Shown here in pieces: positions 34,243 to 43,269 of a stretch of DNA of 64,000 bases. Under the pieces are notes generated by a model. It saw nothing but the letters and a program-made list of their open reading frames with translations, was not told the DNA's origin and did no database searches. How positions within the stretch are numbered: position 1 is the stretch's first letter; each line of letters begins with the position of its first letter. The position numbers were made by a program, and so were the translations under genes. The DNA is from JBCCSZ01 sp039821145 (lineage in GTDB: Bacteria > Bacteroidota > Bacteroidia > Chitinophagales > Saprospiraceae): NCBI GenBank assembly GCA_039821145.1, contig JBCBOS010000023.1:1-64000 (forward strand), in the 5' to 3' direction.

Positions 34243-34556
34243 AAGGTTGTAATTTTGGTGCTTTCAAATCAGAATGGCTCGCGGCCATCCATTTTGTGTC
34301 TTTTACTTGGCAGGTAAAGAGTACAAATTTGTTTTTGTAACCAATTGATGTGACCTTTGGGTTCCTACTTTTAACGCGACAAGCGATTTTCGACGAAAAC
34401 AACCCAGGGTAATTTATTCTCATCAACTGGTTTTGGCAACCCCAACCAGCGAGGCTGCAAAGGCATGTGCCTCCATCAAAGATGATGCAGCAGACCTGCG
34501 TCTAGTGCAGAACAGCAAAGATAAGTCATTTTAAAGTTTATTGCTATTTTTGAATT
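34243..34556. other. 314-bp divergent intergenic region
   Basis: It lies between asd (minus) and the lamin-tail gene (plus). The only clear signal is the -7 box at 34545. No good TAnnTTTG box for asd was found. No open frame here resembles a known protein. Confidence 0.5.
34545..34552 (+). promoter_or_regulatory. -7 promoter box four bases before the lamin-tail gene start
   Basis: TATTTTTG fits TAnnTTTG exactly, and the ATG is at 34557. The expected transcription start is therefore at or very near the start codon (leaderless candidate). No TTG lies in the standard 17-23 bp window upstream, so this is less complete than the kinase promoter. Confidence 0.45.
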
Positions 34557-37169
34557 ATGTACCGAAGCGTCCTCTTCCTTCTCATCCTCTCGCTGCCCTT
34601 TGTGTCGGCGGCCCAATTGCAAGAAGACTTCAGCGATGGAGAACTCAGCAACAATCCTCAATGGCTTGGTCAGCCGGATTCCTTTGTGGTCAACAGCAGT
34701 TTGGAACTTCAGCTCAATGCTTCTGCCGCAGGCAACGCTGGCATCTACACACCAGTGACCATTGCCGACAGTGCCAGTTGGGAAATTTACATCCGCCTGG
34801 CATTCGCCCCCTCCTCTTCCAACAAAGTGCGAATCTATCTGCAGGCCGATCAGCCCTTTTTGGGGATGGCCAGTGGCTACTTCATTGAGATTGGAGAGCA
34901 GGGAAGCGATGATGCCGTCCGGCTGTTCCGGCAAGATCTGGGCGAAGAGACCGAACTGGCCAGAGGAAGCGCTGCAACAGTGGGCAGTGATCCCGTCGAA
35001 TTGCGCTTGCAAGTGCGTCGGAATTCGCTCGCCGAATGGATTGTGTTGACCGACCTGCAGGGAGGCAACGATTTTCAGGAAGACTTCCGAGTCACTGATG
35101 GAACATACGGAACGGGGGAAGCCTTTTTTGGCTTGGTCTGCCAATACACTTCTTCCCGGACAGACAGATTTTTTTTCGACGACATTTCTCTCAGCCAACC
35201 TACAGAGGACATTACCCCTCCGCAACTGACCCAAATCGCCCCCTTCTCGGAAACCCGCGTCGATCTGGTATTTGACGAAGCGCTCGACTCGACCAGCGCC
35301 GCCACAGCCAGCAATTACGAAATCGACCAAGGGATCGGCCAACCCACTTCTGTCATCTACGACCCGGCCTTCCCACAAATGACAACCCTCGTGCTGAGCA
35401 CTCCACTGGTCAATCAACGACGCTACCAACTTCGCTTTTCTCAAATTGCAGACCGCAACGGAAATGCATCCACTCCAAAAGAGGCCAACTTCACCTACCT
35501 GAACATCGAGACCGCAGAACCCTATGATGTCATCATCAGCGAAATCATGGCAGATCCCAGTCCAGCCATTGGCCTGCCGGAAACCGAGTTCCTGGAATTG
35601 TACAATCGAAGCGACAAAGTCATTCAACTGGAAGGATTTTTCCTCATCGACCCCAGCAAGGTCGTTGAACTGCCTCCCTTACTATTGTCTCCCAAGTCCT
35701 ATGTGGTATTGTATGAACAAGGAACGGCTGACTTCAACGATCTCGGCCCCTCCTTGGCCCTGCCAGATTTCCCCGGACTCAGCAATGGCGGAGACCAACT
35801 GACCCTCCTCAATCCAGATGGTGTGCTGATCAACAATGTCAACTACCAAGCAGAATGGTATGGTGACAATTCCAAGGCGAGTGGTGGCTTTACACTGGAA
35901 CTCATCAATCCCGACAATCCCTGTGCTCTGGGACTCAACTGGACGGCCTCCAACGATCCCAAGGGAGGAACACCTGGCCAGGTCAATTCCGTTCTGGAAA
36001 GTGGGGCAGATGTAAACGGGCCTTCTCTGCTGCGCGCCCTGTTGGAAAGCCCAAGTAGCATCCTCCTGGAATTTGATGAAGCGCTTGACGAAACCCTTGT
36101 ATTCGACAGAGACAACTATTCACTGGACAACAACGCATTCATCCAAACTGTCAATTTCGATCAGAGTGCCCCCAACTTTGTCGTCCTCAATTTGCAAGTT
36201 CCCCTAGAGGCCAGCACCATCTACCAATTGACCATCAATACAGGACTCCGCGACTGTCTTGGCAATGCCCTTTCCGCCGCCACCACTACCCAATTGGCCA
36301 TCGCAGAGCAGTTGGAGGAACAAGATTTGATCATCAACGAAGTCCTTTTTGATCCAGAAACAGGAGGACAACGCTTCGTCGAGCTGTTCAATCGCTCTGG
36401 GAAAGTCATCAGCCTGTCGGACCTGATATTGGCTGGCCGCGACGAGACAGGAGAGTTGGCCCAACCAAAGGTCATCGAACTCCCTGCCCTCCTCTTTCCA
36501 GGCGAATATGCCGTCATCACGCCTTCTCCCGAAGACATTTCCAATCGATATACAGTGGCCAATCCAGCTGCTCTCATCCAAAACAGTGTCCCCTCCTACA
36601 ACAGCCGCGAAGGAGATGTGGTGCTGTACACCATCCGCGGCACGGAAGCCATCATCGTAGATGAATTTTCGTACTCACGGGATTTTCATTCGCCCTTTCT
36701 CGAAGACCCCGAAGGCGTATCGCTCGAAAGGCTTGACCCGGAAGTGCCCACCCAGTCTGCCACCAACTGGCAATCAGCGGCGGCCAGTGTGGGATTTGCA
36801 ACGCCCACTTCCCAAAATTCCCAAGCCCCCGTGGCACCACCCGAAGCAGGAGAAGTCATCTCCATTCCCAACCCCGTCCTTTCCCCCGATGGCGACAGTC
36901 GCGAAGACTTTCTGAGCATTTTTTACCAGCTCAGAGAACCAGGGGCCGTTGCCAATGTCAAAATATTTGATGCAGAGGGCAGGCTGGTTCGCGACTTGGT
37001 GCAAAACCAATTGCTCTCACAGGAGGGCAGTTTCAAGTGGGAAGGCGAAACCGATGACGGCGATCTGGCGGCAGTGGGCATCTACATCATTTGGGCAGAG
37101 CTGTTTCAGGCCAACGGAACGGTGGAGCGGATCAAAAAGACCTGCGTGCTGGCCCGCCAGCTGGACTAA
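34557..37169 (+). CDS. Surface protein with two lamin-tail domains and FlgD-like C-terminus
   Basis: 870 residues. A signal peptide ends near VSAAQ (residue 20). A concanavalin-like region follows (about 25-210), then an Ig-like domain (TPPQLTQIAPFSETRVDLVF), lamin-tail domain 1 (about 325-470; IISEIMADPSPA), a second Ig-like domain (SSILLEFDEALDETLV), and lamin-tail domain 2 (about 595-745; LIINEVLFDPETGGQRF). The C-terminal 100 residues look like a FlgD/CHU-type surface domain (NPVLSPDGDSREDFLSIFY), used as an export signal in Bacteroidota. No enzyme motif is seen; an adhesive or structural role is likely. Confidence 0.8.
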   Translation: MYRSVLFLLILSLPFVSAAQLQEDFSDGELSNNPQWLGQPDSFVVNSSLELQLNASAAGNAGIYTPVTIADSASWEIYIRLAFAPSSSNKVRIYLQADQPFLGMASGYFIEIGEQGSDDAVRLFRQDLGEETELARGSAATVGSDPVELRLQVRRNSLAEWIVLTDLQGGNDFQEDFRVTDGTYGTGEAFFGLVCQYTSSRTDRFFFDDISLSQPTEDITPPQLTQIAPFSETRVDLVFDEALDSTSAATASNYEIDQGIGQPTSVIYDPAFPQMTTLVLSTPLVNQRRYQLRFSQIADRNGNASTPKEANFTYLNIETAEPYDVIISEIMADPSPAIGLPETEFLELYNRSDKVIQLEGFFLIDPSKVVELPPLLLSPKSYVVLYEQGTADFNDLGPSLALPDFPGLSNGGDQLTLLNPDGVLINNVNYQAEWYGDNSKASGGFTLELINPDNPCALGLNWTASNDPKGGTPGQVNSVLESGADVNGPSLLRALLESPSSILLEFDEALDETLVFDRDNYSLDNNAFIQTVNFDQSAPNFVVLNLQVPLEASTIYQLTINTGLRDCLGNALSAATTTQLAIAEQLEEQDLIINEVLFDPETGGQRFVELFNRSGKVISLSDLILAGRDETGELAQPKVIELPALLFPGEYAVITPSPEDISNRYTVANPAALIQNSVPSYNSREGDVVLYTIRGTEAIIVDEFSYSRDFHSPFLEDPEGVSLERLDPEVPTQSATNWQSAAASVGFATPTSQNSQAPVAPPEAGEVISIPNPVLSPDGDSREDFLSIFYQLREPGAVANVKIFDAEGRLVRDLVQNQLLSQEGSFKWEGETDDGDLAAVGIYIIWAELFQANGTVERIKKTCVLARQLD

Positions 37170-37496
37170 GAGAATTTTGGGAAAGTCCAGTGTTCAAAAC
37201 TGCACACCAAAGTGTTCGGAAACGAACACCCATCAACAATTAATCATTTCGTAGGGAACTATTTATCAACACATTACAACTTTGGCATATTGGTTGGTCT
37301 CCTGCCACTGCCTGGCGATGGCTCTGTCCAATGCAAAAGAGGAGAAGGAAAATGCTGCTGAAATTTGCCTTGGAAGCAAGCAACCCCTCATGGATCAATT
37401 CATTCTTTTAATCGCCAATTCATGAGCTTTGATATAAATATTTAGTCATTGATGAATAGCTTTATTATTATTGTACGCATTAAAACCACTGTTGCT
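37170..37496. other. 327-bp intergenic region with a GAAA-capped hairpin
   Basis: A perfect stem gtgttcg/cgaacac (37212-37218, 37223-37229) closed by a GAAA tetraloop lies 43 bases after the lamin-tail stop. It has no T-run, so it is a stable mRNA-end structure rather than a classical terminator. A near-match to the -7 box, CAACTTTG, is at 37277-37284. Nothing else is recognised. Confidence 0.5.
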
Positions 37497-38945
37497 ATGT
37501 CTAAAAAACCAATCTTTTTACTGTTTGCCCTCTCTCTCTTCGGCTTCCAGCTCTCCGGCCAAGAGGTCTGGGACCTGGAAAAATGCATTCTCCACGCTAG
37601 AAAAAACAGCTTAGATGTTCGGAGTGCCGAGATCAACATCAAGGTGGCCGAAGAAACGGAAAAGGCCAACAAAATGGCCCGCCTCCCCAACTTGAACTTC
37701 AATTCTGACGGCCAATTCAACTTTGGTAGACGGATTGACTTTACCACCAACGAATTTACCAATGCCCGCTTGTTCAACAACAGCATGTCAGTTTCCTCTA
37801 CCATGCCTTTGTACCAAGGTGGCCGGATCAACAACAGCATCAAGCAGAGCAAGTACAGCACAGCTGCCGCCAGAGCCAGTGCCGATGAAATCTCCAACAA
37901 CATCTCACTCCAGGTGGCCAATGCTTATCTCCAAATTCTCTTTTCGGACGAACAACTGCTCAATGCCAGAAAGACATTGGAACAAAGTCAGCAACAGCTC
38001 AGCCAAACCGATCGGCTCATCCAGGCAGGCACATTGCCCGTAGGCGACCGCTTGCCCATCCTGGCCACCATCGCACAAAACGAACAAACCATCATCATCC
38101 AGGAGAACAATCTGGAAATCAATTACCTGACGCTGAAGAACCTCTTGATGCTGGAGCCAGATTTCGATCTGAGAATCAAAAAGCCACAGGTCAGTGTCGA
38201 GGCTTACGAACAGGCGACCATCTCCCAGTTCGGCGAGACCTATAAGATGGCCCTTCAGTCACAACCTCAGATTCGCGCTGGTGACATGCGCCTGCGGGCC
38301 GCCGAAATGCAAGTGGAAGTGACAAAGGCAGCCATGCGACCATCCTTGAACTTGTTTGCTGGTATGTCTTCCAACCACTCCAGTGCCAATTCAGACTTCA
38401 GCCAACCAGACGAGACCAATGCGAGCATCGTTCCCGACCGCACTGTCAATGTCCTGGTCGATGGGCAAGCGTCTACGCTGACGACCTTCCGAACAGATGG
38501 CGTCACCTTTCCGAGGTTGTCCTATGGCACCCAATTGTCTGACAACTTGGGTCAATGGGCAGGCATCAGTCTGAATGTGCCCATTTTCAACAGAGGACAA
38601 AACTCCTTTGCCATGGAGCGCGACCGATTGAACGTCATCAGCACAGAAGTGCAAAACCAACAGATTCGCCAACAGCTGAAGGCCGATGTTCAGAACGCCA
38701 TCGCACAGGCCAAGTCCGCCAAGCGAGCATTGGTCGCCGCCAGAAAATCAGTGGAGGCCCTTGATCTGACATACCAGAATGCCCAAAGACGCTTTGACCT
38801 GGGTGCTATCAACAGCTTTGAGCTGACAACTGCAAAGAACAATTACGATCAATCACAGGTAGACCTCATCGTCGCCAAATACGATTATTTGTTCCGCCTG
38901 AAGATTGTTGACTTCTACATGGGGACGCCCATGAGACTCGACTGA
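37497..38945 (+). CDS. TolC-family outer-membrane efflux protein
   Basis: 482 residues. A signal peptide ends near QLSGQ. Two TolC-type halves of long helices with many N, Q and A follow (NSLDVRSAEINIKVAEETEKA; LKADVQNAIAQAKSAKRAL), each with beta strands, ending in TPMRLD. TolC proteins form the outer-membrane duct of type I secretion and efflux pumps. The adaptor gene follows 58 bp downstream. No inner-membrane pump gene (RND, ABC or MFS) is next to them. ATG 37497 is chosen because the signal peptide begins there. Confidence 0.88.
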   Translation: MSKKPIFLLFALSLFGFQLSGQEVWDLEKCILHARKNSLDVRSAEINIKVAEETEKANKMARLPNLNFNSDGQFNFGRRIDFTTNEFTNARLFNNSMSVSSTMPLYQGGRINNSIKQSKYSTAAARASADEISNNISLQVANAYLQILFSDEQLLNARKTLEQSQQQLSQTDRLIQAGTLPVGDRLPILATIAQNEQTIIIQENNLEINYLTLKNLLMLEPDFDLRIKKPQVSVEAYEQATISQFGETYKMALQSQPQIRAGDMRLRAAEMQVEVTKAAMRPSLNLFAGMSSNHSSANSDFSQPDETNASIVPDRTVNVLVDGQASTLTTFRTDGVTFPRLSYGTQLSDNLGQWAGISLNVPIFNRGQNSFAMERDRLNVISTEVQNQQIRQQLKADVQNAIAQAKSAKRALVAARKSVEALDLTYQNAQRRFDLGAINSFELTTAKNNYDQSQVDLIVAKYDYLFRLKIVDFYMGTPMRLD

Positions 38946-39003
38946 TCCGCCGAGGCACCAAAGCGGTGCAAGCGAATCACCAACTTCAAAATGTATTCAT
39001 CCA

Positions 39004-40422
39004 ATGACTAAAAGAAAAAGTAACAGGACTTTACTCATCGTATTGAGCCTTGTCGCACTCGTCGTGGTGGGCATCGCAGCTGTCAAAGCCCGCAGCAAGC
39101 CCAGGGGAGCGAAGGTGAGCGTCGAGAAAGCCCAAAAGCGTACCATCAAGGAGATTGTCTCGGCCAGTGGCAGCATCTACCCGGAAGTGGAGGTCAAAAT
39201 GTCTCCCGATGTGTCCGGTGAGGTCGTCGAACTCTTCGTGGAGGAGGGAGACTCTGTCAGCAAAGGGCAGGTCTTGGCACGCATCGATCCAGACGCCTAC
39301 CAGTCGCAGGTGGAGCGCGGGGTGGCCAGCGTCAACAATGCCAAAGCCCAGGAGGCCAATGCGAGGGCAGGCATCGAACGCAACAAAGCAGAGATCACTC
39401 GTTCTACAGCACAAAAGGAACAGATCGATGCCCAGTTGGTCAATACCCGTGAGATTCACGAGCGAAACATTCGACTGCACAAAGAAGGAGTGATCTCCGA
39501 TGCAGATTTTGAGACATCAGAGTCCAATCTGAAAGCACTGGAGGCCAATCTTCGCTCGGCAGAGGCCACCATGAAAACGGCCACAGCCAACCTGGAAGCA
39601 GCCAAACAAACGGCACGGGCAGCAACCTTCTCTGTCAAAAGTGCGGAAGCTTCCCTTAAAGAGATGCGGACGACACTCCGCCGAACCACCATCTATGCGC
39701 CCATGGATGGGATCGTATCCATGCTCAATGTGGAAGCAGGGGAACGGGTTGTGGGAACTTCTATGATGTCGGGGACAGAAATGATGCGCGTCGCCAACCT
39801 GGATGCCATCGAAGTGCAAGTAGAAGTTAGTGAAAACGACATCCTTCGCGTCGACAAAGGAGACAAGGCCACCATCGAGATTGATGCTTTTGCCAACAGA
39901 ACCTTCGATGGCTATGTGACCGAGATCGCCAATTCGGCCACTTCCATTGGCAATCTAAGCACCACATCCAATCAGGTCATCAACTTTTTGGTGAAGATTC
40001 GGATCAACCCCAATTCCTACAAAGACCTGCTCAGCCAGCAGAAACGATTTCCATTTCAGCCTGGAATGTCAGCAACTGTGGAGATCAGTACAGCAGTGGA
40101 AAACGACATCCTCAGCGTGCCCATCCAATCAGTCACCACACGAGCGGATGAGGACGAGGCCAAGAACAAGAAAAAAATGGGTAAGGAAGACGATGAGCAA
40201 GAGGAAGAAGCCAAAGAAGTGGTATTCCTGGCCAAAGGAGATACGGTCTCCATGGTGGAAGTACGCACCGGCATCCAAGACGACGACTACATTCAGATAT
40301 TGTCTGGCGTAGAGGAAGGAGCCGAGGTGGTCAGTGGTCCTTACACCGCCATCTCCAAAAAATTGGAGGCGGGAAAAAAGATATACGTCGTGAAAGAAAG
40401 CGAATTGTACAAGAAAGACTAG
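39004..40422 (+). CDS. Periplasmic adaptor (HlyD/MacA family)
   Basis: 472 residues. One N-terminal membrane helix (LLIVLSLVALVVVGIAAV) is followed by the biotinyl-lipoyl-like half (VSPDVSGEVVELFVEEGDSV type sequence), a helical hairpin of about 120 residues rich in A, E and K, the second lipoyl half (YAPMDGIVSMLNVEAGERV), and beta-barrel domains. A charged insertion (KNKKKMGKEDDEQEEEAKE) lies near residue 390. It should bridge an inner-membrane transporter to the TolC protein encoded just upstream. The transporter itself must be encoded elsewhere. Confidence 0.88.
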   Translation: MTKRKSNRTLLIVLSLVALVVVGIAAVKARSKPRGAKVSVEKAQKRTIKEIVSASGSIYPEVEVKMSPDVSGEVVELFVEEGDSVSKGQVLARIDPDAYQSQVERGVASVNNAKAQEANARAGIERNKAEITRSTAQKEQIDAQLVNTREIHERNIRLHKEGVISDADFETSESNLKALEANLRSAEATMKTATANLEAAKQTARAATFSVKSAEASLKEMRTTLRRTTIYAPMDGIVSMLNVEAGERVVGTSMMSGTEMMRVANLDAIEVQVEVSENDILRVDKGDKATIEIDAFANRTFDGYVTEIANSATSIGNLSTTSNQVINFLVKIRINPNSYKDLLSQQKRFPFQPGMSATVEISTAVENDILSVPIQSVTTRADEDEAKNKKKMGKEDDEQEEEAKEVVFLAKGDTVSMVEVRTGIQDDDYIQILSGVEEGAEVVSGPYTAISKKLEAGKKIYVVKESELYKKD

Positions 40423-40459
40423 CAGCAACGCTATCATCATCAGAACCTTCTGATGCCGA

Positions 40460-40490
40460 AGAGTCGTCTCCGTCCCGAGGCGGCTCTTTT
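40460..40490 (+). terminator. Terminator after the adaptor gene
   Basis: The arms agagtcgtct (40460-40469) and aggcggctct (40478-40487) pair over 10 bp including two G-U pairs, followed by TTTT. Confidence 0.65.
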
Positions 40491-40571
40491 GGTTTTCTCC
40501 CCTCTGTGTTTTCTTTTTGGTAAATCGCAGTTCATGTCCTACTTTCACCGGACAAAACTGACGCTTACGCC

Positions 40572-41168
40572 ATGCAACAATCTTCGATTCTCATCTTCAT
40601 CAAAAATGCCGTGAAAGGCAAGGTCAAAACCCGACTGGCGGCCAGCGTCGGCGACGACAAAGCCCTCAAGATTTACAAAGCCTTGTTGGCCCATACGAGA
40701 GACATTGTCACGCCCCTTGCAGCAGAGCGCCATTTGTTTTACAGCGATCAGATCAATCTGACAGATGAATGGCCCAACGATCTCTTTCACAAGCATTTGC
40801 AGGAGGGCGAGGACTTGGGTGCGCGCATCGGCCACGCCTTCCAGAGGGTATTCCAGACCTCGGCCCCGGCACTCATCATCGGCAGCGACTGTGCCAGCCT
40901 CCGGACGGAGATCATCGAACAAGCATTTAAACACTTGCAAGACAAGGAGTTTGTCATCGGCCCGGCCCTCGATGGGGGGTATTACCTCTTGGGCATGCGA
41001 TCCTACCAGCCCAGCCTCTTCGATGGCATCCATTGGAGCAGCCCACAGGTATTGCAACAGACCTTGGACGCCATCCAACGACTCAACGGTACCTACGCTT
41101 TGCTGCCTGAGCTTTCCGACATCGACTACGAAGAAGACTGGCAACGCTATGGGTGGGAATTGGATTAA
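40572..41168 (+). CDS. DUF2064 / TIGR04282 glycosyltransferase-like protein
   Basis: 198 residues. The start SSILIFIKNAVKGKVKTRLA with the nucleotide-sugar GT-A motif and IIGSDCASLRTEIIEQAF with FVIGPALDGGYYLLGM match the TIGR04282 family, named for arsenosugar biosynthesis glycosyltransferases and related to CofC. No ArsM or arsenosugar gene is nearby, so the specific substrate is uncertain. Its stop is 35 bases before the tadA start. Confidence 0.75.
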   Translation: MQQSSILIFIKNAVKGKVKTRLAASVGDDKALKIYKALLAHTRDIVTPLAAERHLFYSDQINLTDEWPNDLFHKHLQEGEDLGARIGHAFQRVFQTSAPALIIGSDCASLRTEIIEQAFKHLQDKEFVIGPALDGGYYLLGMRSYQPSLFDGIHWSSPQVLQQTLDAIQRLNGTYALLPELSDIDYEEDWQRYGWELD

Positions 41169-41203
41169 TTGCCTATTTTCGTTGTCAAAATAGATTTTTC
41201 GCC

Positions 41204-41656
41204 ATGCTGGTAGTCTACGACGATGCTTATTTCATGCGGCAGGCCTTGCAAGAGGCTCAAAAAGCTTTTGCCGCCGGAGAGGTCCCGGTGGGAGCCGTTG
41301 TCGTCGCCAACCAACACATCATTGCCAGAGGCCACAACAATACGGAGCTGTTGCAAGACGTGACAGCCCATGCCGAAATGATTGCCTTGACGGCTGGCAC
41401 CCAACACCTCGGCGCCAAGTACCTCAATGATTGTACACTCTATGTGACCTTGGAACCTTGCATCATGTGCGCAGGTGCGCTGGCGTGGTCACAGCTGGGC
41501 AGGCTCGTGTATGGAGCGAGTGATGAAAAGCGGGGATTCATGCGATATGGCAAAGCAATTTTGCACCCCAAGACCAAGGTAGAATTTGGCATCATGCAAG
41601 AGGAATGCAGTGCCCTTTTGTCCAAATTTTTCGCAAGCCGCCGGAAAATGGTGTGA
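41204..41656 (+). CDS. tadA: tRNA-specific adenosine deaminase
   Basis: 150 residues. The cytidine-deaminase-like zinc site is complete: HAEMIAL (zinc histidine and catalytic glutamate) and PCIMC (two cysteines). The VPVGAVVV strand and the C-terminal EFGIMQEECSALL segment fit TadA, which makes inosine at the wobble position of tRNA-Arg(ACG). Longer in-frame starts reach back into the preceding gene; ATG 41204 matches the family N-terminus. A one-mismatch -7 box (TATTTTCG, 41174-41181) suggests its own promoter. Confidence 0.92.
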   Translation: MLVVYDDAYFMRQALQEAQKAFAAGEVPVGAVVVANQHIIARGHNNTELLQDVTAHAEMIALTAGTQHLGAKYLNDCTLYVTLEPCIMCAGALAWSQLGRLVYGASDEKRGFMRYGKAILHPKTKVEFGIMQEECSALLSKFFASRRKMV

Positions 41657-41666
41657 CCAATTGCCA

Positions 41667-41705
41667 AAAATCCCAAACCTTCCGCTTGGGAACATTTGGG
41701 ATTTT
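41667..41705. terminator. Bidirectional terminator after tadA
   Basis: The arms aaaatcccaaa (41667-41677) and tttgggatttt (41695-41705) are perfect 11-bp complements. A T-stretch follows on the minus strand. It sits between convergent genes. Confidence 0.75.
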
Positions 41706-41746
41706 GAACAGGCTCTTGTTGCCCGTTGCTTTTTCCACATCATTCC

Positions 41747-42445
41747 TTATCCGCCCTTGGTGGTAGGCTTGCTCGCCACATTCTCCTTCTGTTTGATCTC
41801 GTCGTCGATCTTCTGTACCACCAACATCTCCTCTTCTTCTCCTTTGGTAAAAAAGACCTTGTAGACACCGGCCCGCTCATCTTCCAGATCGAAGGTGAAA
41901 TCGTTCAGGCCAAAATACAACTCCTGCTCCCCCTGCTTGATGACTTCGCCTTTGAGCGATTGGACCCGAAAGGACATCTTTCCCTCCTCCACAGCATCGA
42001 TGCTCACTTCAAACAGCTTGTTGGTCAGCGTCTGAGACATGGCCACGACCATGAAGTCATTGGGCATCAGTTTGTCAATCGCTACTGTCTGTGAGTAGCT
42101 GGCCGTTCCATCCAGATCGACTTGCTTGAGCCGGTAGTAGGTCTTGTCTTTGGTGGCATTGATGTCGAGAAAGCGGTAATCTTTGCCCACCTCAGATTGC
42201 CCGGCAGCTTCCAGGGTTCCAATATTGGAATAGCTCAGACCATCCGTTGATTTTTCGATGACAAACAACTGGCTGTTGTCTTCTGAGACTGTGCTCCATT
42301 CCAGCAGGTTGCCGATTTGGTGCTCGGCCCCCTTCAGGGGAATGTCGTAGATGACCTCGGCCGACAGCGAAGACCATCCGCACATGGCAAGACCGAGGCA
42401 AAAATAGAGGCAAGTTGTTGGAAAGTTTTTGAGATTTTTCGTCAT
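41747..42445 (-). CDS. Secreted protein with T9SS-cargo-like domain, hypothetical
   Basis: 232 residues. A hydrophobic export signal is followed by the sequence NLLEWSTVSEDNSQLFVIEK and YYRLKQVDLDGTASYSQTV, a domain that commonly precedes the sorting domain in Bacteroidota secreted proteins. The end does not carry the classical sorting-domain motif but finishes in a lysine-rich tail. So this is either a truncated cargo protein or one kept at the membrane. No enzyme motif is seen. Confidence 0.55.
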   Translation of the reverse strand: MTKNLKNFPTTCLYFCLGLAMCGWSSLSAEVIYDIPLKGAEHQIGNLLEWSTVSEDNSQLFVIEKSTDGLSYSNIGTLEAAGQSEVGKDYRFLDINATKDKTYYRLKQVDLDGTASYSQTVAIDKLMPNDFMVVAMSQTLTNKLFEVSIDAVEEGKMSFRVQSLKGEVIKQGEQELYFGLNDFTFDLEDERAGVYKVFFTKGEEEEMLVVQKIDDEIKQKENVASKPTTKGG

Positions 42446-42560
42446 GGTACGCTTCCGTTACTGATATGAGATGATTTGTGTGTGGGAGGCAGGCTTGCGT
42501 AAGATGGGGTCGAGCGGAGAGATTAATAAAAAGTTAAATCAAAATTTGTGACAGTCAAAA

Positions 42561-42581
42561 GGGTTAATGTATCGTTAACCC
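42561..42581. promoter_or_regulatory. Inverted repeat in a divergent promoter region
   Basis: gggttaa (42561-42567) and ttaaccc (42575-42581) are exact complements separated by 7 bp. They lie in the divergent space between two envelope genes, just before a TTTTTTG and a near -7 box (CATATTTG at 42607-42614). Possible operator. Confidence 0.4.
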
Positions 42582-42705
42582 ACTTTTTTGTTCAAGAATT
42601 CGGCGGCATATTTGTATATATGCATCAAATAAAAATGGATCGAATGCTACCCATCCATTAAACTAATACTGTGCCAGCGTGTCCATAACACAAAAGATTT
42701 TCATC

Positions 42706-43257
42706 ATGAAGCCAACAATCTTCTTACCTGCCCTCTTCCTCATCGTACTCGGCCTTTCTTCCTGCAGTCCCAAACTCACGCCTTTCACCCAACGACTGCA
42801 AAACGAACAACAATGGGGAGAAAGGGATTTGCGAAAAATCCAATTTTACCTGTCCGACAACATCGTCTTGCGCCGCAAAGCAACCGCTGGAGATTCCAAG
42901 ATTGAATCGGGAGAGATCAAAATTGTCAATGGAGAAAGAGTGGAGGAGATTGTCATTCCAAAGGGCACACCTGGTGTATTTCTGTTTCATCCCAACGACA
43001 AAAAGAATCGATTTGCCGTCAGTTTTGAATCTGGCAGCGATGGGCGCTACCTCATGTTTGGCCCCAATCCCAGAAGTGGCAATCGCTACGTTTTGTTGGC
43101 TTCTGAATGGAAGCGCCGGGGAGGCGAGGTCACCTATGATGGCCGCAGGTATTTCACACCTTCCAGCAGTGCCTATGCCGCTTTGATGGTGGATTTGAAG
43201 CGAACCAAGAAGGTTTCTGTCCGCTCCCGCAAGGCCAAAGGCCGCACCATTAAATAG
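42706..43257 (+). CDS. Lipoprotein, hypothetical
   Basis: 183 residues. The N-terminus has a signal peptide and a lipobox ending in LSSC (cysteine near residue 20). The rest is rich in R and K, with beta-like stretches (KIQFYLSDNIVLRRKATAG; GTPGVFLFHPNDKKNRFAV) and a basic tail. I recognise no family. ATG 42706 puts the signal peptide at the start; the upstream ATG at 42679 adds nine residues. Confidence 0.6.
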   Translation: MKPTIFLPALFLIVLGLSSCSPKLTPFTQRLQNEQQWGERDLRKIQFYLSDNIVLRRKATAGDSKIESGEIKIVNGERVEEIVIPKGTPGVFLFHPNDKKNRFAVSFESGSDGRYLMFGPNPRSGNRYVLLASEWKRRGGEVTYDGRRYFTPSSSAYAALMVDLKRTKKVSVRSRKAKGRTIK

Positions 43258-43269
43258 TCCACATTGTAC

